A stretch of DNA of 64,000 nt. It comes from Arenibacter sp. P308M17. GTDB taxonomy: Bacteria; Bacteroidota; Bacteroidia; Flavobacteriales; Flavobacteriaceae. Of the stretch, positions 15,991 to 24,764 are shown piece after piece (positions within the stretch are counted from its first letter, which is position 1; every line of letters starts with the position of its first letter). Where the stretch lies: positions 558,001-622,000 of the forward strand of contig NZ_QVON01000002.1 of assembly GCF_003426735.1 (NCBI RefSeq), in the 5' to 3' direction. A program made the position numbers and the translations under genes. The notes beneath the pieces were generated by a model. That model saw only the letters and a program-made list of their open reading frames with translations, ran no database searches and was not told the DNA's origin.

Positions 15991-16120
15991 TAAACCTGCC
16001 TGCCGCAGGCAGGTGCTCCGACGCTTGCCTGCCCGTTCCGTTCAGGCGGGCGTCAAAATCAAACTTGAATTTCCTTTCAATGCCTCGTGGGCCTGCCTTT
16101 GTCGGCAGACAGGCTTGCCC
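15991..16120. repeat. GC-rich CCTGCC/GGCAGG palindromic repeats
   Basis: CCTGCCTGCCGCAGGCAGG, then GCCTGCC...GGCGGGC, then GCCTGCCTTTGTCGGCAG, in otherwise AT-rich DNA. Related fragments occur at 20529-20550, 36030-36110, 42045-42075, 58498-58515 and 63155-63181, so this is a dispersed family. The remainder of 16121-16354 holds nothing recognisable. Confidence 0.75.
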
Positions 16121-16354
16121 CGAGGTAGTTTACTTATTTAAATCAATTCTGCCCATCCTTGACCCATAAAGCTCCATCTTGTTGGGGTATTTGGAAAGCC
16201 TGTTTGCCATGTATGTTGGGGAATTAAGTACCCCCGACCCCTAAGATATTAAATAGGCTATAATAATCCATAATAATTCGCACAATTCCTTCAACACTAC
16301 TGACACTGTACCCTATCTGAATTTTTATTTTTAGGGGCAAGAATAATTATATGT

Positions 16355-16385
16355 ATATAAATAATTGATAATCAATTATTTATAT
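16355..16385. promoter_or_regulatory. perfect 31-base AT palindrome
   Basis: 15-base arms ATATAAATAATTGAT and ATCAATTATTTATAT around a single central A. It contains AAATAATTG-n5-CAATTATTT (16359-16381), matching the site at 39462-39484 near the sigma-54 promoter in arms and spacing. It lies about 140 bases before the first micro-ORF. Candidate regulator-binding site. Confidence 0.6.
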
Positions 16386-16436
16386 TTTATTCTATTATTT
16401 TCATAAACGTACTAATGTTAAATATTGCTTAAAACG

Positions 16437-16457
16437 GTACTATTTTATACATAGTAC
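16437..16457. promoter_or_regulatory. inverted repeat before micro-ORFs
   Basis: GTACTAT-n7-ATAGTAC, 66 bases upstream of the first micro-ORF. No TAnnTTTG box is visible nearby, so it may be an operator or an RNA hairpin. Confidence 0.4.
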
Positions 16458-16522
16458 TGTAACAATAATGAACATCTGTCGTCTTTTAGTAGTAAATCAA
16501 TTAATCATAATAAAAAAATATC

Positions 16523-16609
16523 ATGGAAACACTCAACAAACATCTGGTAAAACAAACATTGGAATCTTCAAAAAGTAGAATTTGGAACAGTAAAAGGAGA
16601 TACAGTTAA
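16523..16609 (+). CDS. micro-ORF 1, 28-residue basic peptide (tandem paralogue)
   Basis: ATG to TAA, 28 codons. The peptide begins METLNKHLVKQTLESSKS and ends IWNSKRRYS. It is followed 53 bases later by a paralogue with the same length and pattern (NKH.VKQT.E.SKS.IWN.KRR), and the sequence before both ATGs is alike (AATTAA...ATCATGGAA). Substitutions between the copies are mostly conservative (L/V, L/F, L/I, S/T, Y/F) and many codons differ at third positions, which favours real coding. The predicted product is basic, with one Trp and a C-terminal KRR. Function unknown: a signalling or regulatory peptide, a RiPP-like precursor, or a leader peptide are possible. No maturase is adjacent. Confidence 0.6.
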   Translation: METLNKHLVKQTLESSKSRIWNSKRRYS

Positions 16610-16662
16610 CAACACCCCATCAATCCAAAAAACAGTTTATTCATCAATTAAAAATCAACATC

Positions 16663-16749
16663 ATGGAATCAGTCAACAAACATTTCGTAAAGCAAACCAT
16701 TGAAAACTCCAAAAGTAACATTTGGAACACCAAGAGGCGTTTCAGGTAA
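16663..16749 (+). CDS. micro-ORF 2, 28-residue basic peptide (tandem paralogue)
   Basis: ATG to TAA, 28 codons, product beginning MESVNKHFVKQTIENSKS and ending IWNTKRRFR. Seventeen or more of 28 positions match micro-ORF 1, and the length is identical. A-rich sequence (CAATTAAAAATCAACATC) precedes the ATG, as expected for translation in this phylum. It is followed 15 bases later by a third small ORF and then a terminator, so the three appear to form one short transcript. Function unknown. Confidence 0.6.
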   Translation: MESVNKHFVKQTIENSKSNIWNTKRRFR

Positions 16750-16764
16750 TTAAAAACAGTTGTC

Positions 16765-16896
16765 ATGAAATCATTCATTCATAAATCCCAGTCAGAGTCA
16801 ACCAATTTTCAGTTGACCGGGGAAAGTATTTTCCTTGTAAATTTTAAAAATATCAAGAAAAACCGTTGGGCGGAGCGCAGAATCTTTTTAAATTGA
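16765..16896 (+). CDS. micro-ORF 3, 43-residue basic peptide
   Basis: ATG to TGA, 43 codons, beginning MKSFIHKSQSESTNFQ and ending with KKNRWAERRIFLN. It is not a close paralogue of the two 28-residue peptides but shares the basic tail pattern Trp-x-x-(K/R)-R followed by an aromatic or aliphatic residue. It begins 15 bases after the stop of micro-ORF 2, and a clean terminator follows 33 bases after its own stop, so it is the last gene of the unit. Unknown function. Confidence 0.5.
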   Translation: MKSFIHKSQSESTNFQLTGESIFLVNFKNIKKNRWAERRIFLN

Positions 16897-16929
16897 TTTA
16901 ACTTAAGCGAACAAGGTGCTATATGTAAA

Positions 16930-16962
16930 AGCAGTTGATGTGGTAGTCACCTGCTTTTTTTT
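16930..16962 (+). terminator. terminator of micro-ORF unit
   Basis: AGCAGtTGA / TCAcCTGCT stem (one mismatch) with an 8-base loop followed by eight T on the plus strand. It shows that this stretch is transcribed rightward. Confidence 0.85.
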
Positions 16963-17029
16963 CATCATATCTTACGGCCCCTCCCAACCTTCCCCTATTG
17001 CTTCGAACATGAAAGGTATTGGCCAAAGG

Positions 17030-17971
17030 TTACTGATCCTCTTTTGGTGCAAACCGACTTGAAAATCGGTTAAAAAGGACCAATTTTTTTCTGGTATTGA
17101 TAAAATAAACCCCGGTCAAAAGCACTATAGCCGCAATTGCGGACTGGGTGGTTATCTGTTCATCCAGGAAAAACCAGCCCAATAAAAGTGCTATTATTGG
17201 GTTGACATAGGTGGAGGTAGCTACCTTTTCCGGAGAAACCACTTTTAACAAATAATTAAAGGCCGTAAAAGCAACTATACTGCCCAAAACGATTAGGAAC
17301 AGCATGGCATATTGCACCTGACTGCTCCAGGTGGTGGGAAGGGTCCAGGTCTCACCAATAAGCATACTCCCTACCATAAGTATTATTCCCGCTGTAAACA
17401 TCTGAAATCCAGTATTCACAAAATAATTCTTGGGCAGATCCTCCTTGGCAACAAATAAACTGCCGTATGCCCAACTGACCATACAGAGAAATATCATGAC
17501 CATCCCCAAGACCGAGTTCTCCTGGCTAATTACTTGGTTTTGACTAACCAATAAATAGATGCCAAATATGCCTATTACAACCCCTACAACGGACATGGCC
17601 TGAATCCTTTTCCCTTCAAGAATCCGCATCAAAAGTAGAATTACCAATGGTTGGGCCGCTATTTCCAAGGCTGCAAAACCACTGTCCACATACTTAAGTG
17701 CCCATACCACAAATCCGTTTCCAAACGCGAGGAACAGAAATCCTGCCACCGTGGAATTCCATAGTTGTTTTTTAGTGATGTGCAGGGGTATCCCCATGAT
17801 TTTGCAAAGCAAAAAAATTAAAATTCCCGCGACGGAAAAGCGAATGGAAGCCAACATAAAGGGAGGTAGTTCCTGTACGGCAACCTTGTTCATTAGGTAG
17901 GTGGAGCCCCATATTACATAAATGGCAAAAAAAGCAAGTACTATAAAAAGTGCATTATGGGATTTGGACAT
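17030..17971 (-). CDS. EamA/DMT-superfamily transporter
   Basis: 313-residue inner-membrane protein with ten predicted hydrophobic helices in two EamA repeats. The first repeat has FFAIYVIWGSTYLMNKVAVQ and PPFMLASIRFSVAG; the second ends STYVNPIIALLLGWFFLDEQ, both typical of drug/metabolite exporters. Substrate unknown; amino-acid or metabolite efflux is common in the family. A -7 box TACTTTTG at 18003-17996 lies 25 bases before the ATG. It is convergent with the micro-ORF unit. Confidence 0.9.
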   Translation of the reverse strand: MSKSHNALFIVLAFFAIYVIWGSTYLMNKVAVQELPPFMLASIRFSVAGILIFLLCKIMGIPLHITKKQLWNSTVAGFLFLAFGNGFVVWALKYVDSGFAALEIAAQPLVILLLMRILEGKRIQAMSVVGVVIGIFGIYLLVSQNQVISQENSVLGMVMIFLCMVSWAYGSLFVAKEDLPKNYFVNTGFQMFTAGIILMVGSMLIGETWTLPTTWSSQVQYAMLFLIVLGSIVAFTAFNYLLKVVSPEKVATSTYVNPIIALLLGWFFLDEQITTQSAIAAIVLLTGVYFINTRKKLVLFNRFSSRFAPKEDQ

Positions 17972-17995
17972 AAAAATAGCTTTTCCAATGAGCTA

Positions 17996-18003
17996 CAAAA
18001 GTA
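17996..18003 (-). promoter_or_regulatory. -7 promoter box of EamA transporter
   Basis: TACTTTTG, exact TAnnTTTG match. Confidence 0.65.
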
Positions 18004-18095
18004 AGTTAACTTTTATTAAATGCGCCCATCCGGGAAGCTGTGTTTCATTATTTTGGTTCCCGGACATTTATTTATAATTGGAGCAACCTTATAGC

Positions 18096-19790
18096 CTACC
18101 AACTACCTCCCCCGCCGCCGCCAAAACCACCACCGGACGAACCTCCACCAGAACTTCCACTACTGGAGGGGGAACTCACCATATTGGATTTAGTGCTGGA
18201 CATGGATTTGGAGAACGATTTGAAAAACTGGTTCATGGATAGGCTACTACTTGAGGGGGAAGTATACCAATTCGGGGGAGGTATATTTAGATCCCGGAAC
18301 TTTTTGGCCCATTGATCGAACAGACCAAAGGCCAATGCATACCCTAGGGTATTTTCAAAATAATGGGGATCATCCTTCAAAAGCATTTTTATTCTGTTTT
18401 CCTCCGCTACCTTAATAAATCTTTTAAATCCCATTAATTCCGAAAGCAGTTCATTGCCCTTGGCATTCTTTTTGACCATATATCGATTGACAAAAATAAG
18501 TACCACACAAAAGCCTACTATTGCCAATGCTGCCAAAAGTCCCCAGAAAAATAAACCCACCATAGTCAATCCTATAGCCAAAAGAATCAGGACAACATAC
18601 ATAATTCCCTGCATTTTTTTTGATTCCGCTTCGTAATAGGGCTTTGCACTTTCCTTTAGCTGGCTACGGGCCCTTATCATCTTGGTATAAAAGGTATCCT
18701 TTAAACTGCTTACCAGTACTTCGGTCCCAACAATGTTGTTATTGTCGCCAAACAGGCCCTTAAAAATTTCCAGTTCGTAGGAAGGGGAATCCAATGGCAA
18801 AGACCGGAGCCTTATAATCTTAGTGTCCTTTGATCCAAAAAGACCTTTTTTGGGAATTTCCTCCAGTCTTATCAGCCCCTTTGAGCCCCAATATGGTATT
18901 AAAGCTATTAGATCCGAGTTGTCCTCCCTATCGTTGATCAAAAAACCTACCATGGCCGGATCCAATCCAACCGGCGGAAAATAGCTGGTAGCAGCAATTA
19001 CACGTTGGTCCTTGCCAAATTTCCACCATACCCTAAAAAAAGCAAATAGCATTATTGCGATGAGGAACACCCATCCGTAATTGTTCCAAAAAGGCCAAAA
19101 AGGCTTTTCTTCCGTGACCGATCCCAATGGGAGATTGATCAATACGGTTACACTTTGCCCGGGGCGGGATACAAAGTCCGCCCTGCTTGTTCCCGAAAAT
19201 TCATTGCCCGAATAATATAACTGCATGTCCGAAGTGGTCGTGGAAGTACCTCTATCCCCGGTATAGACAAAGCTATTTTCTTTACCGGGGTATACATTCT
19301 CTGGAAGTGTGATGGTAAAACTGACCTGATGAAAATCGGCTTGCCAGTCCTCCGGTTTTATGTTCCAATAAAAACGGATCTGCGAACCCTCAAAAAGCAA
19401 GGCATTATGTACCCTATATCTTATTTCATAATGTTGCGGGCCCACCAAGGTGATATCCTTATCCCCTATTTTGATCTCCACCTTGTCCTGTAACTTCTGT
19501 ACAAAATCGAACGGAGCTTCAAATTTATAATCGGGAACCTTAATCTTACTGATCCTGATCTTTCTGGTGGATGCGTTTCCCACGGAATCGACAAGGTCGT
19601 ATTCTGTTTGGATGGTCCTATAAATACCATGTTTGGGGATTTCAAAGTTAAGGTCGTAGTTCTCCACCACATCAAAATAACCTTCTTGATGCACCCTAAT
19701 GTCCACAGTGTAATTTTTAACCGTAAAATCCTGGGCCAAGCCCGTATTTATGGTTAGAAGCAATAAAACGAAGTAATAACCGCCCTTCAT
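18096..19790 (-). CDS. DUF2207 membrane protein, Gly/Ser-rich C terminus
   Basis: 564 residues: signal peptide (VLLLLTINTGLAQ), an extracytoplasmic beta-rich DUF2207 domain (FTVKNYTVDIRVHQEGYFDVVENYDLNF), a membrane helix near residue 240 (WVFLIAIMLFAFFRVWWKF), a cytoplasmic region, a paired hydrophobic stretch around residues 395-430, and a tail of repeated GGGSSGGG ending GGSW. Function unknown; probably an envelope protein. Its ATG overlaps the LemA stop (TAATG), so both are translated together, and LemA/DUF2207 pairs are widespread. Confidence 0.88.
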   Translation of the reverse strand: MKGGYYFVLLLLTINTGLAQDFTVKNYTVDIRVHQEGYFDVVENYDLNFEIPKHGIYRTIQTEYDLVDSVGNASTRKIRISKIKVPDYKFEAPFDFVQKLQDKVEIKIGDKDITLVGPQHYEIRYRVHNALLFEGSQIRFYWNIKPEDWQADFHQVSFTITLPENVYPGKENSFVYTGDRGTSTTTSDMQLYYSGNEFSGTSRADFVSRPGQSVTVLINLPLGSVTEEKPFWPFWNNYGWVFLIAIMLFAFFRVWWKFGKDQRVIAATSYFPPVGLDPAMVGFLINDREDNSDLIALIPYWGSKGLIRLEEIPKKGLFGSKDTKIIRLRSLPLDSPSYELEIFKGLFGDNNNIVGTEVLVSSLKDTFYTKMIRARSQLKESAKPYYEAESKKMQGIMYVVLILLAIGLTMVGLFFWGLLAALAIVGFCVVLIFVNRYMVKKNAKGNELLSELMGFKRFIKVAEENRIKMLLKDDPHYFENTLGYALAFGLFDQWAKKFRDLNIPPPNWYTSPSSSSLSMNQFFKSFSKSMSSTKSNMVSSPSSSGSSGGGSSGGGFGGGGGGSW

Positions 19791-20350
19791 TAATTGAAAT
19801 CTACCTTTACATTCGACCTACTGGCATCCTCGGCTTCAAAATAATCAAAATGTTGATATTTAAACATGCTGGCCACAAGAACCCCCGGTACACTTTCCCC
19901 ATAAGTATTGTTTTCCCGTACAGTGCCATTATAATACCTTCTGGCACGCTCCAGATTTTCTTCAATTTCATTTAACTTTTGTTGAAGGTCCAAATAATTG
20001 GTATTGGCCTTAAGTTCCGGATAGGCTTCCCCTAGGGCAAAAATACTTCTCAAACTTTGTTGAAGTTGGTTTTCTGCCTTTATCTGGGCATTGATATCGC
20101 CGGATGGAACGGCCATGGCCGCATTACGGGCATTTATTACGGCCTCCAAGGTAGATTTTTCATGTTTTGCATATCCCTTTACGGTCTCTACCAAATTGGG
20201 GATAAGATCGTACCTTCTTTTTAGGGCCACATCTATATTGCTCCAAGCATCCTTGACCAAGTTTCTAAGGGAGGCAAAGCGATTGAAAACATTTATGAGG
20301 AACAGGGCGATCAAGGCCAGGATTCCCAAAAAAATAAATAACGTAATCAT
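19790..20350 (-). CDS. lemA: LemA family protein
   Basis: 186-residue LemA protein: one N-terminal membrane helix (LFIFLGILALIALFLINVF) and a coiled-coil helical body with KDAWSNIDVALKRRYDLIPNLVETVKGYAKHE, the family signature. It probably lies in the inner membrane with the body outside. First gene of a two-gene unit with DUF2207; the stop and next start share one base. Biochemical role not established. Confidence 0.93.
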   Translation of the reverse strand: MITLFIFLGILALIALFLINVFNRFASLRNLVKDAWSNIDVALKRRYDLIPNLVETVKGYAKHEKSTLEAVINARNAAMAVPSGDINAQIKAENQLQQSLRSIFALGEAYPELKANTNYLDLQQKLNEIEENLERARRYYNGTVRENNTYGESVPGVLVASMFKYQHFDYFEAEDASRSNVKVDFN

Positions 20351-20509
20351 GGTTCGGTTTTTAAGTTGTTATCAAAATGGCTTCACTAAGTTACTTTATT
20401 TTTTGTTTGCACAGTAGGCAGGGACAGAATTAAAAACTTGATTGGCAATGGCAACATTAGGGGTACGAATAACTTATCATAGATCAATGCGCAGATTCCA
20501 AATGAATCT

Positions 20510-20550
20510 TAAATTTGGACAAATAAAACCTGTCTGCCGAACAGGCAGGC
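20510..20550 (+). promoter_or_regulatory. -7 box and hairpin in pirin leader
   Basis: TAAATTTG at 20510-20517 matches the -7 consensus. The leader then contains a CCTGTCTGCCGAACAGGCAGG hairpin element (20529-20549) of the dispersed GC-rich family, so the repeat is probably transcribed with the gene. Confidence 0.5.
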
Positions 20551-20565
20551 AATACATATAAACAG

Positions 20566-21276
20566 ATGAAAACCATACTACATACAGCGGAGAGCAGGGG
20601 ACATGCCGATCACGGTTGGCTAAATTCCTACCACAGTTTTAGTTTTGCCAATTATCACAATCCGGAAAGAATGAACTTTGGAGTTCTACGGGTGTTGAAC
20701 GACGATACCGTCTCGGGCGGACAGGGCTTTGGACAACATCCCCACAAAAACATGGAAATCGTTTCCATTCCCTTGAAAGGGGATTTGGAACATAAGGACA
20801 GTATGGGCAATACCACGGTCATCAAAGAGGGTGATGTTCAGGTAATGAGTGCAGGAACCGGAGTTTTTCACAGCGAGTATAACAAGAACAAAAATGAAGA
20901 GGTGAAATTTTTACAGATCTGGGTGTTCCCAAAAACCCAAAATGTGAGTCCGAGATATGATCAAATTTCCACCCGTGACCTGGCCGTTAAAAATTCTTTT
21001 TACCAAATCCTTTCTCCCGATAAAACAGGGCAAGGCGTTTGGATCCATCAGGAGGCGTGGTTTTCCTTGGGGGATTTTGAAACAGGAAATACTTCAACCT
21101 ATACTTTAAATAATAGCAATAATGGATTGTACGTATTTGTTCTGGAAGGCGAAATTACTATTGAAGACCAGGTTCTAAATAGACGTGATGCCATGGGGAT
21201 ATGGGACACGGACCTAATTACCCTTACCACCAAAGCGCCCAGCAAGGTACTATTGATGGAAGTTCCTATGGCCTAA
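20566..21276 (+). CDS. pirin family protein
   Basis: 236-residue double-cupin protein. The N-terminal cupin has the metal ligands H58 and H60 (FGQHPHKNMEI) and H102 and E104 (GVFHSEYNKN), matching pirin/YhhW. Some members are quercetin 2,3-dioxygenases or redox-sensitive regulators; the role here is not known. The C-terminal cupin is reduced, as usual. Cytoplasmic, single gene. Confidence 0.93.
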   Translation: MKTILHTAESRGHADHGWLNSYHSFSFANYHNPERMNFGVLRVLNDDTVSGGQGFGQHPHKNMEIVSIPLKGDLEHKDSMGNTTVIKEGDVQVMSAGTGVFHSEYNKNKNEEVKFLQIWVFPKTQNVSPRYDQISTRDLAVKNSFYQILSPDKTGQGVWIHQEAWFSLGDFETGNTSTYTLNNSNNGLYVFVLEGEITIEDQVLNRRDAMGIWDTDLITLTTKAPSKVLLMEVPMA

Positions 21277-21417
21277 CACCCAAACCCCACTTACCGCCCC
21301 GCTGCATTCTGCCATTTGGCGATGTGGTACGTGGTTTATCGATTTTAGTACGCGCACAGGGATTTATATGCTATATTATCCCTAATTTAATGGTACTTAT
21401 TTCCAAACACCTTTGTT

Positions 21418-22890
21418 TTGAAAAATATTAGACTCCTGTCCGCAGCAATCATTCTATTTTTCCTAGTCCTATCCTGTTCCAAGGAAAGCAAGGAGGATCT
21501 TATAGACATTCTGGTCAATGAAGTACCTACCGACCAACCGGAAGAAGAGCCCGAAGGAGAAGAACCTTTAATAGAAAGCAGGCCACTTCTTGACAACCCC
21601 CAACGACCTGGGGACGCCTTGGCCGGGTACGAATATTTAATTTCAGGCAATTATATGAGCTCCGGTGTTCCCTATGATGCATTTTTACTGGGGACCAATG
21701 TAAATCCTGATAACCGCCTGAACAGAACCGGGGACAATGCAAACCTACCATACGACTACACTGCTGTAACCGCTGCCAATGGAGCAAAAGTGGTTGCCCC
21801 TAATTGTATGGCATGCCATGCCTCTACCATAAACAATGAATTTATTATTGGCCTAGGGAGCCATGACGCCGATTTTACGGTTAACCGGGCAAGTAATATA
21901 GCCTTTTTAAATTCGGGCATCAGAGCTTTGTATGGCGGGGAGGAAAGCGCGGAATGGCTGGCGTACGATCAATTTAGAAAGAGCATAGTCGCCATTGGCC
22001 CCAGGACAATGACAGAAACCAGAGGTTCGAATCCCGCAGATAAAATTACCCAGGTGTTAATAGCGCATCGGGATAAAAGCACCTTGGTATGGCAGGACAC
22101 TCCATTGGTAGATATACCAGAAGAGGTAATCCCCTCAGATGTGCCCGCATGGTGGCTGTTAAAGAAAAAGAATGCCATGTTTTACCACGCCATTGGTCGA
22201 CTAGATTTTTGCAAATCTTTTATAGGTTCCAGTCTACTGACCTTAGGTGACGCAACAAAGGCAGCTGAAATAGACGCCAAAATGGTAGATGTACTGGCCT
22301 ATATACATAGTTTGGAAGCCCCTGAATATCCGTTTCCGGTAGATTATGATTTAGCGCAACAGGGCAAACAATTATTTGAAAATACCTGTGCAACCTGTCA
22401 CGGTACCTATGGGGACAGCCCAACCTACCCTAATTTACTAGTGACCCTAAGATCCGTTGGCACAGACCCGGAACTATCCGATCATTACACAGAATCTTCC
22501 CCCATGAACGATTATTTTATGGATTGGTTCAATACAGGTTGGTTCGGTACATATGGCAATAATTTGCAGATAAAAGCGGAAGGCGGCTATATAGCTCCCC
22601 CCTTGGATGGTGTATGGGCCACTGCCCCTTACTTCCACAATGGATCCGTGCCTACCTTGGAGGATGTCCTGAACAGCAAGAACAGACCTAGACTATGGAG
22701 CAGGTCTTTTGACAATACCGATTACGATCAATCAAAAGTGGGCTGGATCTATACCACCGAACAGACCAAAGTGGATAAAAATACTTATGACACTACCTTG
22801 AAAGGATATGGAAATTTTGGCCACACCTTTGGCGACCAATTGACAGATTCTGAAAGATCCGCCTTATTGGAATACTTAAAAACACTGTAA
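21418..22890 (+). CDS. dihaem c-type cytochrome lipoprotein
   Basis: 490-residue lipoprotein (lipobox LVLSC, Cys20) followed by an acidic Pro/Glu-rich linker (residues 35-52). There are two haem-binding motifs, CMACH (130-134) and CATCH (324-328). The region after the second haem (GGYIAPPLDGVWATAPYFHNGSVPTLEDVL) is typical of periplasmic cytochrome/peroxidase-related proteins that end an electron-transfer chain. The partner oxidoreductase is unknown. The start is TTG at 21418: no ATG lies between the in-frame upstream stop and the signal peptide. A weak TTACAG stem follows the stop. Confidence 0.85.
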   Translation: MKNIRLLSAAIILFFLVLSCSKESKEDLIDILVNEVPTDQPEEEPEGEEPLIESRPLLDNPQRPGDALAGYEYLISGNYMSSGVPYDAFLLGTNVNPDNRLNRTGDNANLPYDYTAVTAANGAKVVAPNCMACHASTINNEFIIGLGSHDADFTVNRASNIAFLNSGIRALYGGEESAEWLAYDQFRKSIVAIGPRTMTETRGSNPADKITQVLIAHRDKSTLVWQDTPLVDIPEEVIPSDVPAWWLLKKKNAMFYHAIGRLDFCKSFIGSSLLTLGDATKAAEIDAKMVDVLAYIHSLEAPEYPFPVDYDLAQQGKQLFENTCATCHGTYGDSPTYPNLLVTLRSVGTDPELSDHYTESSPMNDYFMDWFNTGWFGTYGNNLQIKAEGGYIAPPLDGVWATAPYFHNGSVPTLEDVLNSKNRPRLWSRSFDNTDYDQSKVGWIYTTEQTKVDKNTYDTTLKGYGNFGHTFGDQLTDSERSALLEYLKTL

Positions 22891-23010
22891 TTCAATATCT
22901 TACAGTTGTTTGTTTAACTCAAAAAAAATAACTTAAACAATCAGTGCCTAGAAAATTTACAGAACTCTTGTGTTGGTGTCTTCCATAATAACATAGACTA
23001 CGGAAAACTG

Positions 23011-24570
23011 TTATTCCTCCGGTGGCCTACCGTGGATATCTTCGTAAATAGTATCAAAATTTTGACGTAAATGCGTACTTAACTTTTTGTGATAGTCATC
23101 CGTTAACCACTTCAGAAAGTTAAAGGTACTTTTACTAATACACTTGGCATAGCGCTGAATCCTATCGTCAATATCCGGACCCAACATTTTGGAGAGTGCC
23201 AGGGCATCATAAACATCCTCACTGTTTTCAACACATATTTTGGCATGTTGCGCTATGGATCGTTCCAATACGACCTTTGACGATTCCCCGTTTTTTACGG
23301 AATCCACATAGGTTTCCTTAATATCGAAATACACCTCCTCGGATTTGGCAAACTCGGCCCGCAATTCTTCGGGCATTTCCCATTTGAAATTGCTTTCCAG
23401 CTCCTCATCGCTTAAAAGTCGGTCCGCATAGAAATTGGGCGATTTAAAAATGGTCTGCCAGTCCAAATCCGCCCCCCAGGGACCAAAGCGATGGAAATTA
23501 TTTCCAAGATCAATTACCGAAAAGGTAGATTTATTGTTCAAAATTCTGGAACCACGGCCAATCATTTGGTAATACAGGGTCAAGGATTTAGTGGCCCGGT
23601 TCAATATAATGGTATCTATGGTGGGTTCATCAAATCCGGTAGTCAATATACTTACGGACGTTAAAATGGCATTAGGTGTCATATTAAACCACTTTAAGAT
23701 GGTTTTTCGTTGCTTTTTGGTGGCCGTATTGTCCAAATGTGCAATGGGATAGCCCGCCGCCCTGAAAGTCTCATAGACATGCAGGGAAGTGTTGATGCCA
23801 TTGTTGAAAATCAACGTCTTTTTCCCTTTGGAGTGTTTTTCATAGGCCTCCAAAAGCTTGGTGAGCATCTGGCTGTTATTGTAAAGATCCTCTGAAGATT
23901 TTACCGTATAATCCCCATTGGAACCTACCTCCAAAGAAGTTAGCCCCATATTGTACGAATAGAATTCCGCACGGGCCAAAAACTCGTTTTCAATAAGGGA
24001 TCCTATGGTTTCCCCTACGATCAATTCATCGTAATTGTCCTTCATGGGCAGGTCTTTATTGGAGCTCAACGGGGTTGCGGTAACGCCCAAAACAAATGAA
24101 TTCTCAAAAAACTTGAACAATTTTGTGAACGAATTATAATGTGCCTCATCAATGATTACCAAGCCAACATTGGAGATATCCAATTTATCGTCCTGAAGCC
24201 TGTTGTTCAATGTCTCCACCATGGCCACGAAGCAACTGTACCCTTCCTGATCGTCCAGATTGGCCTTACTGTCCACTACTTTATTGGTTACCCCAAAACT
24301 GGTCAACATGGTAGAGGTTTGTTTGCAAAGCTCTATACGGTGGGTCATGATCAGCACCTTTTTATTATGGTGCTTGAGGTATTGCTTTGCTATTTCCGAA
24401 AAAATAACGGTTTTACCACCACCAGTGGGCAATTGGTACAAGAGATGGTAATCATCCGGGGCCGTTTCAAATTTATCAAAAATCTGGTCTATGGCTCCTT
24501 TTTGATAGCTGTACAGCTCCTTATCCGTTTTCCTTTCTACAATGGCATTGGCAATCAAAGTCTCCGACAT
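23011..24570 (-). CDS. DEAD/DEAH-box superfamily 2 helicase
   Basis: 519 residues from ATG 24570. Motif I PTGGGKT, motif II DEAH, TATP (III), a helicase C domain with LTTGFDEPTIDTIILNRATK and QMIGRGSRIL (VI). It resembles the SSL2/RecQ-unrelated DNA helicases found as stand-alone genes in Bacteroidota, with a C-terminal ~130-residue extension. Precise role (repair, defence or other) unknown; no nuclease or methylase is adjacent. ATG 24570 is chosen over TTG 24591 because a -7 box TAGTTTTG covers the latter. Confidence 0.88.
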   Translation of the reverse strand: MSETLIANAIVERKTDKELYSYQKGAIDQIFDKFETAPDDYHLLYQLPTGGGKTVIFSEIAKQYLKHHNKKVLIMTHRIELCKQTSTMLTSFGVTNKVVDSKANLDDQEGYSCFVAMVETLNNRLQDDKLDISNVGLVIIDEAHYNSFTKLFKFFENSFVLGVTATPLSSNKDLPMKDNYDELIVGETIGSLIENEFLARAEFYSYNMGLTSLEVGSNGDYTVKSSEDLYNNSQMLTKLLEAYEKHSKGKKTLIFNNGINTSLHVYETFRAAGYPIAHLDNTATKKQRKTILKWFNMTPNAILTSVSILTTGFDEPTIDTIILNRATKSLTLYYQMIGRGSRILNNKSTFSVIDLGNNFHRFGPWGADLDWQTIFKSPNFYADRLLSDEELESNFKWEMPEELRAEFAKSEEVYFDIKETYVDSVKNGESSKVVLERSIAQHAKICVENSEDVYDALALSKMLGPDIDDRIQRYAKCISKSTFNFLKWLTDDYHKKLSTHLRQNFDTIYEDIHGRPPEE

Positions 24571-24588
24571 AATCTCTTTTTTGGATTG

Positions 24589-24596
24589 CAAAACTA
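24589..24596 (-). promoter_or_regulatory. -7 promoter box of helicase gene
   Basis: TAGTTTTG, exact TAnnTTTG match, 18 bases before ATG 24570. Confidence 0.65.
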
Positions 24597-24764
24597 AGCT
24601 CTTTGTTGGGTGTTTAACGAATATTTTTAGAAAATTTAAGGATTATTTTTTTTGAATATCATCACTAATGGCCTATTGGGGCCATTATACGGTATAGAAT
24701 ATAGCACAATATTCACAAAAAGGCCATAAAACAGCTTGAAGAGGGTCTGGCGCTAGACTAGACA

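Noticed and set aside
16359-16522. Sigma-54 promoter before the micro-ORFs
   Set aside because: The shared palindrome suggested one, but no GG-n10-GC arrangement exists in this stretch, so RpoN dependence is not supported.
16523-16896. RiPP cluster with a modifying enzyme
   Set aside because: The Trp-Asn-x-Lys core is suggestive, but the neighbours are OsmC and an EamA transporter on the other strand; no radical SAM, YcaO, LanM-like or protease gene is near.
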